Source: Streptomyces collinus
GTDB lineage: Bacteria; Actinomycetota; Actinomycetes; Streptomycetales; Streptomycetaceae
Assembly (NCBI RefSeq): GCF_031348265.1
Contig: NZ_CP133771.1
Location: 992,001-1,056,000, forward strand
Direction of reading: 5' to 3'
DNA: 64,000 bases
The translations under genes were made by a program, and so were the position numbers. The notes under the pieces were generated by a model. That model made no database searches. It had not been told where the DNA came from and saw only the letters and a list, made by a program, of their open reading frames with translations. Below are positions 1 to 7,953 of the stretch, one piece after another (the first letter of the stretch is position 1; each line of letters starts with the position of its first letter).

Positions 1-52
1 GCCGGAAGACCGAGCGCAGGAGGTCGGGAGTGGCGAGGAGGTCCGCAGGCAT
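1..52 (-). CDS. N-terminal fragment of a probable flavin reductase family protein (cut by window edge)
   Basis: Only the first 17 codons are inside the window. On the minus strand an ATG at 52 opens MPADLLATPDLLRSVFR. The LLRSVFR stretch resembles the start of Streptomyces flavin reductase (FMN-binding split-barrel) proteins, which continue with RHAAGVAVIT. No Shine-Dalgarno is visible before this ATG. An in-frame TTG at 88 would lengthen the N-terminus. The identification rests on seven residues plus the redox context (thioredoxin and DUF4395 next door), so it is tentative. Confidence 0.4.
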   Translation of the reverse strand, partial: MPADLLATPDLLRSVFR

Positions 53-135
53 GGGGTCAGGCTGACGATAACTGGTACGCGCAGTCAAGTTCGTTCCGTG
101 ATGTGGGAGATGGCTCACGGACGGCGTCACGCCGG

Positions 136-549
136 TCACACCGCCTCCCCCAGCGCGGCGATCACGTCGGCCTTGCGCGGCTGCCCGGTGGCCCGCCGCA
201 CCACCCGGCCGTCGGCGTCCAGGACCAGCACGGTCGGGGTCTTGAGGATGTCCAGCCGCCGCACGAGGCCGAGGTGGGCCTCGGCGTCGATCTCGACGTG
301 GGTCACACCCGGGACCAGCCCGGCGACCTCGTCGAGGACCCGCCGGGTCGCCCGGCAGGGCGCGCAGAACGCGCTGGAGAACTGCACGAGCGTGGCCCGT
401 TCGCCGAGCTCCGCGCCCAGTTCCGCCGCATCGAGCCGCTTGCCGTCGTCGCGCCCGCGCACCCGTACTCTCCCGCTCCGCCGCCGTTGCAGCACTCCGT
501 AGGCGCTCGCCGCCGCGAGCACCGCCACGCACACCACCAGTCCGGTCAT
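136..549 (-). CDS. Membrane-anchored thioredoxin family protein
   Basis: The 137-residue protein starts with a hydrophobic segment (about residues 2-18, MTGLVVCVAVLAAASAYG), then a basic linker, then a thioredoxin fold. The active site reads FCAPCRATRRVLDEV, a CxxC redox pair with Ala-Pro between the cysteines, and the later TPTVLVLD contains the cis-proline. It probably reduces disulfides at the outer face of the membrane. I start it at ATG 549; a TTG at 597 in the same frame adds 16 basic residues but has no better ribosome site. It is divergent from the DUF4395 membrane protein at 627, a pairing that suggests a thiol-redox module. Confidence 0.85.
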   Translation of the reverse strand: MTGLVVCVAVLAAASAYGVLQRRRSGRVRVRGRDDGKRLDAAELGAELGERATLVQFSSAFCAPCRATRRVLDEVAGLVPGVTHVEIDAEAHLGLVRRLDILKTPTVLVLDADGRVVRRATGQPRKADVIAALGEAV

Positions 550-626
550 CACCTGCTGCAAGCGTTCACGAGACCGCAAAGATTCCCGGCCCCTCAACGC
601 GGTAGCGCTGCGGAATGCTTTGCTCC

Positions 627-1043
627 ATGGACATCGATGTGAGAGGTCCGCGTTTCGGCGCGGCTGTCACGGCCGCCGTCCTGGCGGTCGTTCTGGTCAC
701 GGGGAGCGCCTGGCTGCTGGCCTGGCAGACGCTGGCGTTCCTGCTCGGCGCGGCGGGCGGGGTGAGCCGCTCCCCCTACGGCCTGCTGTTCGCCAAGGCC
801 GTACGGCCGCGGCTCGGGCCGCCGACGGAGTTCGAGGCGCCCGAACCGCCGCGCTTCGCCCAGGTGGTGGGGCTGCTTTTCGCCGGACTCGGGCTCGTCG
901 GCCACACTCTCGGGCCCGGCTGGCTGGGACTCGCGGCGACCGGCGCCGCACTCGCCGCCGCCTTCCTGAATGCGGCATTCGGGTACTGCCTGGGATGCGA
1001 GTTGTACCTGCTCGTGCGGCGGGTGACGGTCCGCGCGGAGTAA
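627..1043 (+). CDS. DUF4395 domain-containing membrane protein
   Basis: The 138-residue protein has about four hydrophobic segments. Its C-terminus carries the DUF4395 hallmark NAAFGYCLGCELYLL, with two cysteines two residues apart (CLGC) near the end of the last helix. The family function is unknown; it is often found beside thioredoxins, as here, so an electron-shuttling or thiol role is an inference. I start at MDIDVRG (627); four upstream codons from 615 are also open. No strong ribosome-binding site is visible. The gene is monocistronic, with 188 bp before the next one. Confidence 0.8.
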   Translation: MDIDVRGPRFGAAVTAAVLAVVLVTGSAWLLAWQTLAFLLGAAGGVSRSPYGLLFAKAVRPRLGPPTEFEAPEPPRFAQVVGLLFAGLGLVGHTLGPGWLGLAATGAALAAAFLNAAFGYCLGCELYLLVRRVTVRAE

Positions 1044-1166
1044 TGGGGACGCAAAAGCACGAGGTGGGAACCTGCGGGCGACGTGACGAGAATCTCGCCG
1101 CCGGCGGGCACGAGGACTGGCTACCCGGCCGTTCTTGGGGCACCATCTGCGACAAGCCGTAAAACC

Positions 1167-1178
1167 TACGGCTGCGTA
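1167..1178. promoter_or_regulatory. Palindrome TACG-GCTG-CGTA upstream of plsC-like gene
   Basis: TACGGCTGCGTA lies 54 bp before the acyltransferase start, inside an AT-richer patch that also holds CCGTAAAACCTACGG. The TACG/CGTA arms are exact. It could be an operator for a lipid-responsive regulator or part of the promoter; the sequence does not say which. Confidence 0.35.
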
Positions 1179-1231
1179 ACTTTCCACTGGGAATCCCTTC
1201 CCAGGCAGAGCAGGAGGGGTCCGGCCCGCCC

Positions 1232-1960
1232 ATGGCAGAGCTCGTCTACCGTCCCGTCGTCGGTTTCGCCCGCACGCTGTTCAAGGTGTGGGACCTCAAG
1301 ATCGACCTCCAGGGTTCGGAGAACATCCCGCGCTCGGGCGGCGCCGTGCTGGTGAGCAATCACATCAGCTACCTGGACTTCGTCTTCGACGGCCTGGCGG
1401 CGCTGCCGCAGAGGCGTCTCGTGCGGTTCATGGCGAAGGAGTCCGTCTTCCGGCACAAGATCTCCGGCCCGCTGATGCGTGGGATGAAGCACATTCCCGT
1501 GGACCGCAAGCAGGGGGAGGCGGCCTACGCGCACGCCCTGGACTCGCTGCGCTCGGGCGAGATCGTCGGGGTCTTCCCGGAGGCGACGATCTCGCAGTCG
1601 TTCACGCTGAAGAGCTTCAAGTCGGGCGCCGCACGTCTGGCCCAGGAGGCCGGCGTCCCGCTGATCCCGATGGCGGTGTGGGGCACGCAGCGGCTGTGGA
1701 CGAAGGGCCAGCCGCGCAACTTCAAGCGCAGCCACATCCCCATCACCATTCGGGTGGGCGAGGCGATCGAGGCCTCCCGGGACAAGTACGCGGGCGCCAT
1801 CACGCGCCAGCTGCGGGAGCGCGTCCAGGAGCTCCTGGAGGCCGCCCAGCGCGCCTACCCCGTCCGCCCCAAGGGCCCGGACGACACCTGGTGGATGCCG
1901 GCCCACCTCGGCGGCACGGCGCCCACGCCGGAGCAGGTGCGGGCGGCCGAGGCGCACTGA
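1232..1960 (+). CDS. 1-acyl-sn-glycerol-3-phosphate acyltransferase (PlsC/LPLAT family)
   Basis: The 242-residue protein transfers an acyl chain to lysophosphatidic acid or a related lyso-lipid at the inner membrane face. Family motifs are clear: NHISYLD (the NHx4D catalytic motif) near residue 47, VDRKQG, then VFPEATIS (the FPEGT-like acceptor motif) near residue 112, and LIPMAVWGTQ. There is no long membrane anchor. A purine-rich GGAGGGG sits about 16 bases before the ATG, farther than usual. It lies alone, convergent with the B3/B4 gene. Substrate preference cannot be read from sequence. Confidence 0.9.
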   Translation: MAELVYRPVVGFARTLFKVWDLKIDLQGSENIPRSGGAVLVSNHISYLDFVFDGLAALPQRRLVRFMAKESVFRHKISGPLMRGMKHIPVDRKQGEAAYAHALDSLRSGEIVGVFPEATISQSFTLKSFKSGAARLAQEAGVPLIPMAVWGTQRLWTKGQPRNFKRSHIPITIRVGEAIEASRDKYAGAITRQLRERVQELLEAAQRAYPVRPKGPDDTWWMPAHLGGTAPTPEQVRAAEAH

Positions 1961-1979
1961 CGCCCGAGCGGCCCAGGGC

Positions 1980-2681
1980 TCAGGCGGAGGACTCCGGAGC
2001 ACGGACGGCGATGTCCGCTCCCGGGCTGAACTTCGCCAGCAGCTCGGCGAGTTCCGTCGCGGCCGCCGTCACCTCGGCGACCGGCATCGGCGCCAGGCTC
2101 TCCAGCAGGAAAATGCCGGACGTCGTCCGCTCGGTGAGCCGGGTGCGCGGGCCCTGGCGCCAGTTCCAGCGGCGGCAGGTCACGCCCGTGTCGTCGCACC
2201 ACACGACTTCGCCCGCGTCGGGGTGCTCGACGGTCTCCTCGCCCCCTGCGACGGTCACGAAGTCCTCCTCCCCCGTGGCCCGGATCAGCCGCATACCGCC
2301 CTCGATGCGGTCGAGGTCCTCGCCGCCGACGGGGATCAGATGGGCGACGGAGACGGCGTTGTAGAGGTCGACCAGCAGATTGATGCGGGGCAGCCCGGCC
2401 TCCGAGAGAGCCCGCTTGGCCAGCGCCTCCGCGGAGTTGCGGGTGCGGGACGGCTTCGAACCGAACGCCGTGTAGGTCTCGCGCCATGCGGCCATGTGCG
2501 GATCCTCGTGCGGGGCGCGGCCGTCCAGTCGTACGGCCAGCCGGCGCGCCGCGTCGTCCAGCAGAGCCGAACCGGCGTCACTGCTCGGGCCGTTGACCAG
2601 GCCGTGCGCCTCGATCGCGACGTACGTGAAACCGGGGGCGAGTGCGCGTACGTCGTCGGACACGGTCAGGGTGAGCGTCAT
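1980..2681 (-). CDS. B3/B4 domain protein (tRNA-editing-like)
   Basis: The 233-residue protein matches stand-alone B3/B4 domains, the fold that edits Tyr-tRNA(Phe) in the beta subunit of phenylalanyl-tRNA synthetase. Visible landmarks are AWRETYTAFGSKPSRTRNSAEAL, followed by LPRINLLVDLYNAVSVAHLIPVGGEDLDRI and the later WNWRQGPRTRLTERTT stretch. Stand-alone copies may clear mischarged tRNA or bind another aminoacyl substrate; which is unknown. The start at ATG 2681 has AAGGCG upstream. It begins 12 bp after the transglutaminase remnant on the same strand, so the two once may have formed an operon. Confidence 0.8.
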   Translation of the reverse strand: MTLTLTVSDDVRALAPGFTYVAIEAHGLVNGPSSDAGSALLDDAARRLAVRLDGRAPHEDPHMAAWRETYTAFGSKPSRTRNSAEALAKRALSEAGLPRINLLVDLYNAVSVAHLIPVGGEDLDRIEGGMRLIRATGEEDFVTVAGGEETVEHPDAGEVVWCDDTGVTCRRWNWRQGPRTRLTERTTSGIFLLESLAPMPVAEVTAAATELAELLAKFSPGADIAVRAPESSA

Positions 2682-2693
2682 GGTCGCCTTGCC

Positions 2694-3146
2694 TCAGAGT
2701 GCGGTGGGGAGCGTCTGCCACAGGTGTGGCCGGTCGCGCGCTGCCGTGAGCGTGTCGAGCACGACCGGATGTGGTGCAGCATACAAGACCGGGTAGTCCA
2801 GTTCATTGGACGCACGATCGGGCACGAAGGCCAGTCGCTCACCATCGAGGCAGAACCGGGCGTCGACACCGGGCTTGTTGCCCCGGGGGTCCTGCCGGTG
2901 CCACGCGCCGTTGAACCGCACGGCGACCAGCCCGTGCACCACCTCGAACTTCTGGTAGCACAGCGCGGTGGGAATGTCCTCGGCACGGAGCAGGGCGGCC
3001 AGCGCGTGGGCCTTGGCGTAGCAGATGCCGGTGCGCTGCTCCAGGACGTCGGAGGCGCGCCAGGTGACGCGGAGATCACCGGAATCCTGCGAGTGCGGGA
3101 TGGTGTCGCGAACGAACTCGAAGGCTGCCCGCGCTCTGCCGCATAC
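2694..3146 (-). pseudogene. 5'-truncated transglutaminase-like protein remnant
   Basis: Reading the minus strand from a TAG at 3149 gives an open frame with a recognisable transglutaminase core. RARAAFEFVRDTIPHS precedes the Cys motif RTGICYAKAHALAALL, then VVHGLVAVRFNG supplies the His and RQDPRGNK the Asp. The catalytic triad is thus intact. The roughly 50-60 N-terminal residues of the family are missing, and no ATG or GTG exists upstream of the Cys; the first GTG (2942) would discard it. The threonine aldolase stop lies only 8 bp upstream. I read it as a decayed, truncated gene. A CTG start at 3044, or a sequencing error, is the alternative. Confidence 0.6.
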
Positions 3147-3154
3147 CTATGCAC

Positions 3155-4225
3155 CTAGCGGGCCATCTCCTCTTTCAGCGCTGCCAGGAAGCCGTCCACG
3201 TCGTCCTCGGTCGTGTCGAAGGCGCACATCCAGCGGACCTCGCCCGCGGCCTCGTCCCAGAAGTAGAAGCGGAACCGCTTCTGGAGGCGCTCGCTCACGT
3301 CGTGGGGCAGCCGGGCGAAGACCGCGTTGGCCTGCACCGGGTAGAGGATCTCCACCCCGTGCACGGACCGCACGCCCTCGGCGAGGCGCTGGGCCATCTC
3401 GTTGGCGTGCCCAGCGTTGCGCAGCCACAGGTCCCGGGCGAGCAGGGCCTCCAGCTGCACCGACACGAAGCGCATCTTGGAGGCGAGCTGCATGGACAGC
3501 TTGCGCAGGTGCTTCATGTGGCTGACGGCGTCCTGGTTGAGCACCACGACGGCCTCACCGAACAGGGCGCCGTTCTTCGTGCCGCCCAGCGAGAGGATGT
3601 CGACGCCGGCCGCGTTGGTGAGCGTCCGCATCGGGACGTTCAGGGTGGCGGCGGCGTTGGCCAGCCGGGAGCCGTCCAGGTGCACCTTCATGCCGTGCGC
3701 GTGGGCGTGCTCGCAGAGGGCGCGTATCTCCTCCGGCGTGTAGACCGTGCCCAGCTCGGTGGCCTGGGCGATGGAGACGACCTGCGGCATCGCCCGGTGC
3801 TCGTCGTCCCAGCCGTACGCCTGCCGGTCGATCAGCTCCGGTGTGAGCTTGCCGTCGGGCGCGGGAACGGTCAGCAGCTTCAGGCCGCCGACCCGCTCCG
3901 GGGCTCCGCACTCGTCAACGTTGATGTGCGCGCTCTCCGCGCAGATCACCGCTCCCCAGCGGTCGGTGACCGCCTGGAGCGCGACGACGTTCGCGCCGGT
4001 GCCGTTGAAGACCGGGAACGCCTCCGCCGTGGGCCCGAAGTGGCTGCGGATCACCTGCTGGAGGTTCTCGGTGTAGGCGTCCTCGCCGTACGCGACCTGG
4101 TGCCCGCCGTTGGCCAGCGCCAGGGCGGCGAGGACCTCCGGGTGGGCCCCGGCGTAGTTGTCGCTGGCGAAACCGCGGACCTCGGTGTCGTGATGACGAC
4201 GGGCGTCGGTCTTCGGCGGGTTCAC
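3155..4225 (-). CDS. Low-specificity L-threonine aldolase (beta-eliminating lyase family)
   Basis: The 356-residue PLP enzyme cleaves threonine or allo-threonine to glycine and acetaldehyde. FASDNYAGAHPEVLAAL opens the fold, HINVDECGAPE is the cofactor-stacking region, KVHLDGSRLANAAA holds the aspartate that binds the PLP nitrogen, and SLGGTKNGALFGEAVV carries the Schiff-base lysine. The GTG start at 4225 overlaps the stop of the upstream SDR gene (GTGA), so translation is probably coupled. The open frame runs farther upstream, but that part antisense-like sequence is basic, low in complexity and lies inside the SDR gene. It is the last gene of a three-gene operon. Confidence 0.9.
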   Translation of the reverse strand: MNPPKTDARRHHDTEVRGFASDNYAGAHPEVLAALALANGGHQVAYGEDAYTENLQQVIRSHFGPTAEAFPVFNGTGANVVALQAVTDRWGAVICAESAHINVDECGAPERVGGLKLLTVPAPDGKLTPELIDRQAYGWDDEHRAMPQVVSIAQATELGTVYTPEEIRALCEHAHAHGMKVHLDGSRLANAAATLNVPMRTLTNAAGVDILSLGGTKNGALFGEAVVVLNQDAVSHMKHLRKLSMQLASKMRFVSVQLEALLARDLWLRNAGHANEMAQRLAEGVRSVHGVEILYPVQANAVFARLPHDVSERLQKRFRFYFWDEAAGEVRWMCAFDTTEDDVDGFLAALKEEMAR

Positions 4226-4968
4226 GGCTTCTCGGTGAGCCACAGACGGTTTCCGTTCACTTCGGCGGCGGACTTCTCCCAGACCGTGGTGATGGCCTCG
4301 GCCAGGTCCTTGACGTCGGTGAAGCCCGCGAACTTCGCGTTGGGCCGGTCGGCGCGCATCGCGTCGTGGACCAGCGCCTTCACCACCAGGATCGCAGCCG
4401 CCGACGTCGGCCCCCCGGCGCCCCCGGCCTTGCGGAAGTAGTCCGCCATGGCCAGCGTCCACGCCTCGGCCGCCGCCTTGCCGGCCGCGTAGGCGGCGTT
4501 GCCCGCGGTGGGCTTGCTGGCGCCGGCGGCACTGATGAGCACGTACCGGCCGCGGTCGCTGCGCTGCAGTGCCTCGTGGAACGCGAGGGAGGTGTGCTGC
4601 ACCGTGCGGACCAGCAGCATCTCCAGGAAGTCCCAGTCGTCGAGGCTGGTCCGGGTGAAGGTCTCGCTGCCGCGCCAGCCGCCGACGAGGTGGACCAGGC
4701 CGTCGACACGGCCGAAGTCCTTCTCGATGCGGGTGGCCCAGTCGCGGGTGGCCTCCAGGTTCAGCAGATCGACCGTGTCACCGGTGACGGTGGCGCCGCC
4801 GGTCGCGTAGCGCGCCGCGTCCACCGCCTCCGCCAGCCGCTCCGGATCGTTGTCCGACCCGATGACGGTCGCTCCCGCCTCGGCCAGCCTGAGCAGTGCG
4901 GCCCGGCCGGCGGGCCCGCCCGCTCCGGCCACCGCGATCACCGCACCGCTGAGCGCCCCGTTCCCCAT
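4222..4968 (-). CDS. SDR family oxidoreductase
   Basis: The 248-residue protein has a Rossmann dinucleotide site, VIAVAGAGGPAGRAALLRLAEAG, near the N-terminus. This is an atypical glycine pattern compared with the usual TGxxxGxG. VHLVGGWRG resembles the NNAG region, and the active-site Ser and YAAGKAAAEAW (YxxxK) are present. The substrate is unknown. I start at ATG 4968, preceded by GGAGG with eight bases between; an ATG at 5013 in frame lacks a site. It lies 41 bp downstream of the DUF6421 gene and overlaps threonine aldolase by four bases, so the three genes form one operon. Confidence 0.85.
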   Translation of the reverse strand: MGNGALSGAVIAVAGAGGPAGRAALLRLAEAGATVIGSDNDPERLAEAVDAARYATGGATVTGDTVDLLNLEATRDWATRIEKDFGRVDGLVHLVGGWRGSETFTRTSLDDWDFLEMLLVRTVQHTSLAFHEALQRSDRGRYVLISAAGASKPTAGNAAYAAGKAAAEAWTLAMADYFRKAGGAGGPTSAAAILVVKALVHDAMRADRPNAKFAGFTDVKDLAEAITTVWEKSAAEVNGNRLWLTEKP

Positions 4969-5009
4969 GATCTTCGCCTCCTGAGCAGTGTTCCCGGTAC
5001 GCCGATCGC

Positions 5010-6407
5010 TCACGCGGCGATCCGCTCGGCGCCGTCCGCCGTGATGCCCTTGGTGGAGGCGATCACGTTCTTCAGCTTCTTGGACAGTGCCTCATAGAAC
5101 ATGCTCAGCGGAAACTCGTCCGGAAGCACGTCATCGACGAGTTTGCGCGGCGGCTGCGTCGTGTCCAGGGCGTCGGGGCCCTTGGCCCACTTGGAGCCCG
5201 GGTGCGGGGAGAGGTAGGTGGAGACCAGCTCGTACCCGGCGAACCAGTGGACGAGCTTGGGGCGGTCGATGCCGTCGCGGTACAGGTCCTCGATCTCGGC
5301 GCACAGCTGGTTGGTGACCTGCGGGGCGCGCTCCCAGTCGATGGTGAGCTTGTTGTCGGTCCAGCGGACGACGTCGTGCTTGTGCAGGTACGCGAAGAGG
5401 AGCTGGCCGCCGAGACCGTCGTAGTTGCGCACGCGCTCGCCGGTGACCGGGAAGCGGAACATGCGGTCGAAGAGGACCGCGACCTGCACGTCGCGGGCCT
5501 GCGGAACGCCTTCCCCGGCCAGCTTCACGGCCTCCTTGAAGGCGGTGAGGTCACAGCGCAGCTCCTCCAGGCCGTACATCCAGAACGGCTGGCGCTGCTT
5601 GATCATGAACGGGTCGAAGGGCAGGTCGCCGTGGCTGTGGGTGCGGTCGTGGACCATGTCCCACAGGACGAACGCCTCCTCGCAGCGCTTCTGGTCGTGG
5701 ACCATCGCGGCGACGTCCTCGGGCAGCTCCAGGCCCAGGATGTCGACGGCGGCGTCGGTCACGCGGCGGAAGCGGGCGGCCTCGCGGTCGCAGAAGATGC
5801 CGCCCCAGGTGAACCGCTCCGGGGCCTCGCGCACGGCGATGGTCTCGGGGAACAGGACGGCCGAGTTGGTGTCGTAGCCGGAGGTGAAGTCCTCGAACTT
5901 GATGCCGCAGAACAGCGGGTTGTCGTAGCGGGTGCGCTCCAGCTCGGCCAGCCAGTCCGGCCAGACCATGCGCAGCACGACCGCTTCGAGGTTGCGGTCC
6001 GGGTTGCCGTTCTGGGTGTACATCGGGAAGACGACGAGGTGCTGGAGACCGTCCGCACGGTTCGCGGCGGGCTGGAAGGCCAGCAGCGAGTCGAGGAAGT
6101 CGGGCACCTGGAAGCCGCTGTCGGCCCACCGGGTCAGGTCCTTGACCAGGGCCTCGTGGTAGGCGCCGTCGTGCGGGAGCAGCGGGGAGAGCTCCAGGAC
6201 GGCGTCGGCGACCTGGCGGACCGCGAGCTCGGCGTCGGCCGGGTCGGGCGCGCCCTCGGCGTCGAAGTCGATCGACCCGTCCTTGGACTGCCATGGCCGG
6301 ATCCGCTCCACGGCATCCTTGAGCACGGGCCATGCCGGGTGCTCGACCACCCTGGCCACGGGAGGAAGACCTTCCTCCGAACCCACCTGCACAAGAATTT
6401 CCGTCAT
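5010..6407 (-). CDS. DUF6421 family protein
   Basis: The 465-residue soluble protein starts MTEILVQVG with GGAAGG upstream. It has no signal peptide or membrane segment. Conserved-looking stretches include LVVFPMYTQNGNPDRNLEAV, GIKFEDFTSGYDTNSAVLFPET and FVLWDMVHDRTHSHGDLPFDPF, the last rich in His and Asp and possibly metal-binding. I recall this family as DUF6421, of unknown function. It is the first gene of the operon with the SDR and threonine aldolase, which hints at a role in amino-acid or small-molecule metabolism, but that is inference from position only. Confidence 0.8.
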   Translation of the reverse strand: MTEILVQVGSEEGLPPVARVVEHPAWPVLKDAVERIRPWQSKDGSIDFDAEGAPDPADAELAVRQVADAVLELSPLLPHDGAYHEALVKDLTRWADSGFQVPDFLDSLLAFQPAANRADGLQHLVVFPMYTQNGNPDRNLEAVVLRMVWPDWLAELERTRYDNPLFCGIKFEDFTSGYDTNSAVLFPETIAVREAPERFTWGGIFCDREAARFRRVTDAAVDILGLELPEDVAAMVHDQKRCEEAFVLWDMVHDRTHSHGDLPFDPFMIKQRQPFWMYGLEELRCDLTAFKEAVKLAGEGVPQARDVQVAVLFDRMFRFPVTGERVRNYDGLGGQLLFAYLHKHDVVRWTDNKLTIDWERAPQVTNQLCAEIEDLYRDGIDRPKLVHWFAGYELVSTYLSPHPGSKWAKGPDALDTTQPPRKLVDDVLPDEFPLSMFYEALSKKLKNVIASTKGITADGAERIAA

Positions 6408-6597
6408 GTCCCACCTTCCACGGGAGAATCTCACGTATGCAGACCGTATACACACGAGGTTCCTCCCAGCAAGGGTGAACCCGGGAAATTATCCTGCCCG
6501 ACCCTGTGCTTCACCGCACTTTTTCCTGCCGGTCACGCTTCTGCCCGGATGTGCCGCGACCATGCCCTCACTCTCTGCACAGGGTGGGTCCAGGCGA

Positions 6598-6624
6598 TAC
6601 GGTCAGGGGGGCCGTCAGGCCCCC
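6598..6624 (+). promoter_or_regulatory. Possible promoter and 5' hairpin before the GDPD gene
   Basis: TACGGT at 6598 could be a -10 box, with CTGCAC 17 bases upstream. It is followed at once by a hairpin, GGGGGCC-GTCA-GGCCCCC (6607-6624), which would lie at the very 5' end of the transcript and could stabilise or attenuate it. The -35 match is weak. Confidence 0.3.
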
Positions 6625-6656
6625 AGTGCCGCCTGTCGACGGAAGAGAGTCGCGTC

Positions 6657-7340
6657 TTGAACTTCCTCACCATCGGTCACCGCGGAATCATGGGTGTGGA
6701 ACCCGAGAACACCCTCCGGTCCTTCGTCGCCGCCCAGGAGGCGGGCCTGGACGCCATCGAACTCGATCTGCACCTGAGCAAGGACGGCGCGCTCGTCGTC
6801 ATGCACGACACGGATGTGGACCGCACGACCGACGGCACCGGCCCGATCGCCGAGAAGACCCTCGCCGAGCTGCGGGCCCTGGACGCGGGCCGGGGCGAGC
6901 GGGTCCCGGTCTTCGAGGAGGTCCTGGAGGCCGTGCATGCGCCGCTCCAGGCGGAGATCAAGGACGCCCAGGCGGCGCGGGCCCTGGCCCAGGTCATGAA
7001 CGAGCGCGGGCTGGCGGGCCGGGTGGAGGTGTCCTCGTTCCACGACGAGGCGATCGCCGAGATCAAGCCACTGGTGCCGGGGGTGCGCACCGCGCTGATC
7101 GCCAGCCGCTACGGCACCGACATCGTGGACCGCGCCGTCCAGGCCGGTGCCGAGACCGTCTGCCTGAACATCCGCCGGCTCACCCTGGAGATCGTGGAGC
7201 GGGCCCGCAAGGCCGATCTGAGGATCATCGGCTGGGTGGTGAACACGCAGGACCAGCTGCGGCTGGTCCGGGCGTTCGGCCTGGACGGCGCGACCACCGA
7301 CCACCCGGACATCAAGCGCACGGGCCGTTTCACGGCCTAG
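6657..7340 (+). CDS. Glycerophosphodiester phosphodiesterase
   Basis: The 227-residue GDPD-type TIM barrel hydrolyses glycerophosphodiesters to glycerol 3-phosphate and an alcohol. Family motifs are in order: GHRGIMGVEPENTLRSF near the start (catalytic His and Glu), IELDLHLSKDGALVVMHD (metal-binding Glu-Asp plus second His), and LQAEIKD. It has no signal peptide, so it is probably cytosolic. The start is a TTG (6657) preceded by GGAAGAGAG. The C-terminal WVVNTQDQLRLVRAFGLDGATTDHP is typical of the family. It is convergent with the GNAT gene and overlaps it by four bases. Confidence 0.92.
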   Translation: MNFLTIGHRGIMGVEPENTLRSFVAAQEAGLDAIELDLHLSKDGALVVMHDTDVDRTTDGTGPIAEKTLAELRALDAGRGERVPVFEEVLEAVHAPLQAEIKDAQAARALAQVMNERGLAGRVEVSSFHDEAIAEIKPLVPGVRTALIASRYGTDIVDRAVQAGAETVCLNIRRLTLEIVERARKADLRIIGWVVNTQDQLRLVRAFGLDGATTDHPDIKRTGRFTA

Positions 7341-7882
7341 GGCTGGGCGAGCTCCTTGACCAGCAGCTCGAACTGCAGGTCGTCGCGCTGCGGGACGCCG
7401 AAGCGCTCGTCGCCGTGCGGGAACGGGGTCATCCGTCCCGTACGGCGGTAGCCGCGCCGCTCGTACCAGGCGATGAGGTCGTCGCGCACGGAGATCACGG
7501 ACATCTGCATCTCCCGCACGCCCCAGCTTTCGCGGGCCTGCCGCTCCGCCTCCGCGATGATCACCTTGCCGAGGCCCGCGCCCTGGAGTTGGGGGCTGAC
7601 GGCGAACATCCCGAAGTAGGCGTTCTCACCCTCGTGCTTCAGCTGGCAGCAGGCGACGATCCTGCCGTCCCGCTCCACCGTGAGGAGCCGGCTGTCGGGC
7701 GACTTGATGACTTCCAGCACGCCCTCGGGGTCGGTGCGCTGCCCTTCGAGGATGTCCGCCTCGGTGGTCCACCCGGCCCTGCTGTCGTCACCCCGGTACG
7801 CCGACTCGATCAGCGCGACCAGCTCGTCCACGTCGACTTCGGTGGCGTCGCGGAAGGTCAGTGCGGTGGCGGCGGTCTCCAT
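7337..7882 (-). CDS. GNAT family N-acetyltransferase
   Basis: The 181-residue protein has a GNAT fold. AYFGMFAVSPQLQGAGLGKV contains motif A, whose QGAGLG binds the acetyl-CoA pyrophosphate, and LIAWYERRGYRRTGR is motif B. FGVPQRDDLQFELLVKEL closes the fold. The substrate is unknown. GGAG lies 12 bases before the ATG at 7882. It is divergent from the VOC gene at 7954, with only 71 bp between them. Confidence 0.88.
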   Translation of the reverse strand: METAATALTFRDATEVDVDELVALIESAYRGDDSRAGWTTEADILEGQRTDPEGVLEVIKSPDSRLLTVERDGRIVACCQLKHEGENAYFGMFAVSPQLQGAGLGKVIIAEAERQARESWGVREMQMSVISVRDDLIAWYERRGYRRTGRMTPFPHGDERFGVPQRDDLQFELLVKELAQP

Positions 7883-7940
7883 GGGCGTACGTCTCCGTTG
7901 CGGCTGCGAGGCTGGGCAGGGATGAGCGTAACGCCACCAT

Positions 7941-7946
7941 TAAGCT
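7941..7946 (+). promoter_or_regulatory. -10 box for a leaderless start at 7954
   Basis: TAAGCT ends seven bases before the ATG of the VOC gene, and there is no Shine-Dalgarno between. That spacing is the usual one for a leaderless Streptomyces transcript starting at the A of ATG. No good -35 is visible. Confidence 0.35.
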
Positions 7947-7953
7947 CCGCTGC

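Noticed and set aside
3155..4462. Longer threonine aldolase with 79 extra N-terminal residues
   Set aside because: The extra part is low-complexity, lies inside the SDR gene and has no family match; GTG 4225 overlaps the SDR stop in the usual coupled way.
5202..7340. Very long plus-strand frame antisense to DUF6421 and merging into the GDPD
   Set aside because: Only the last 228 codons match a known family. The rest is the reverse complement of DUF6421 with shadow composition typical of high-GC DNA.
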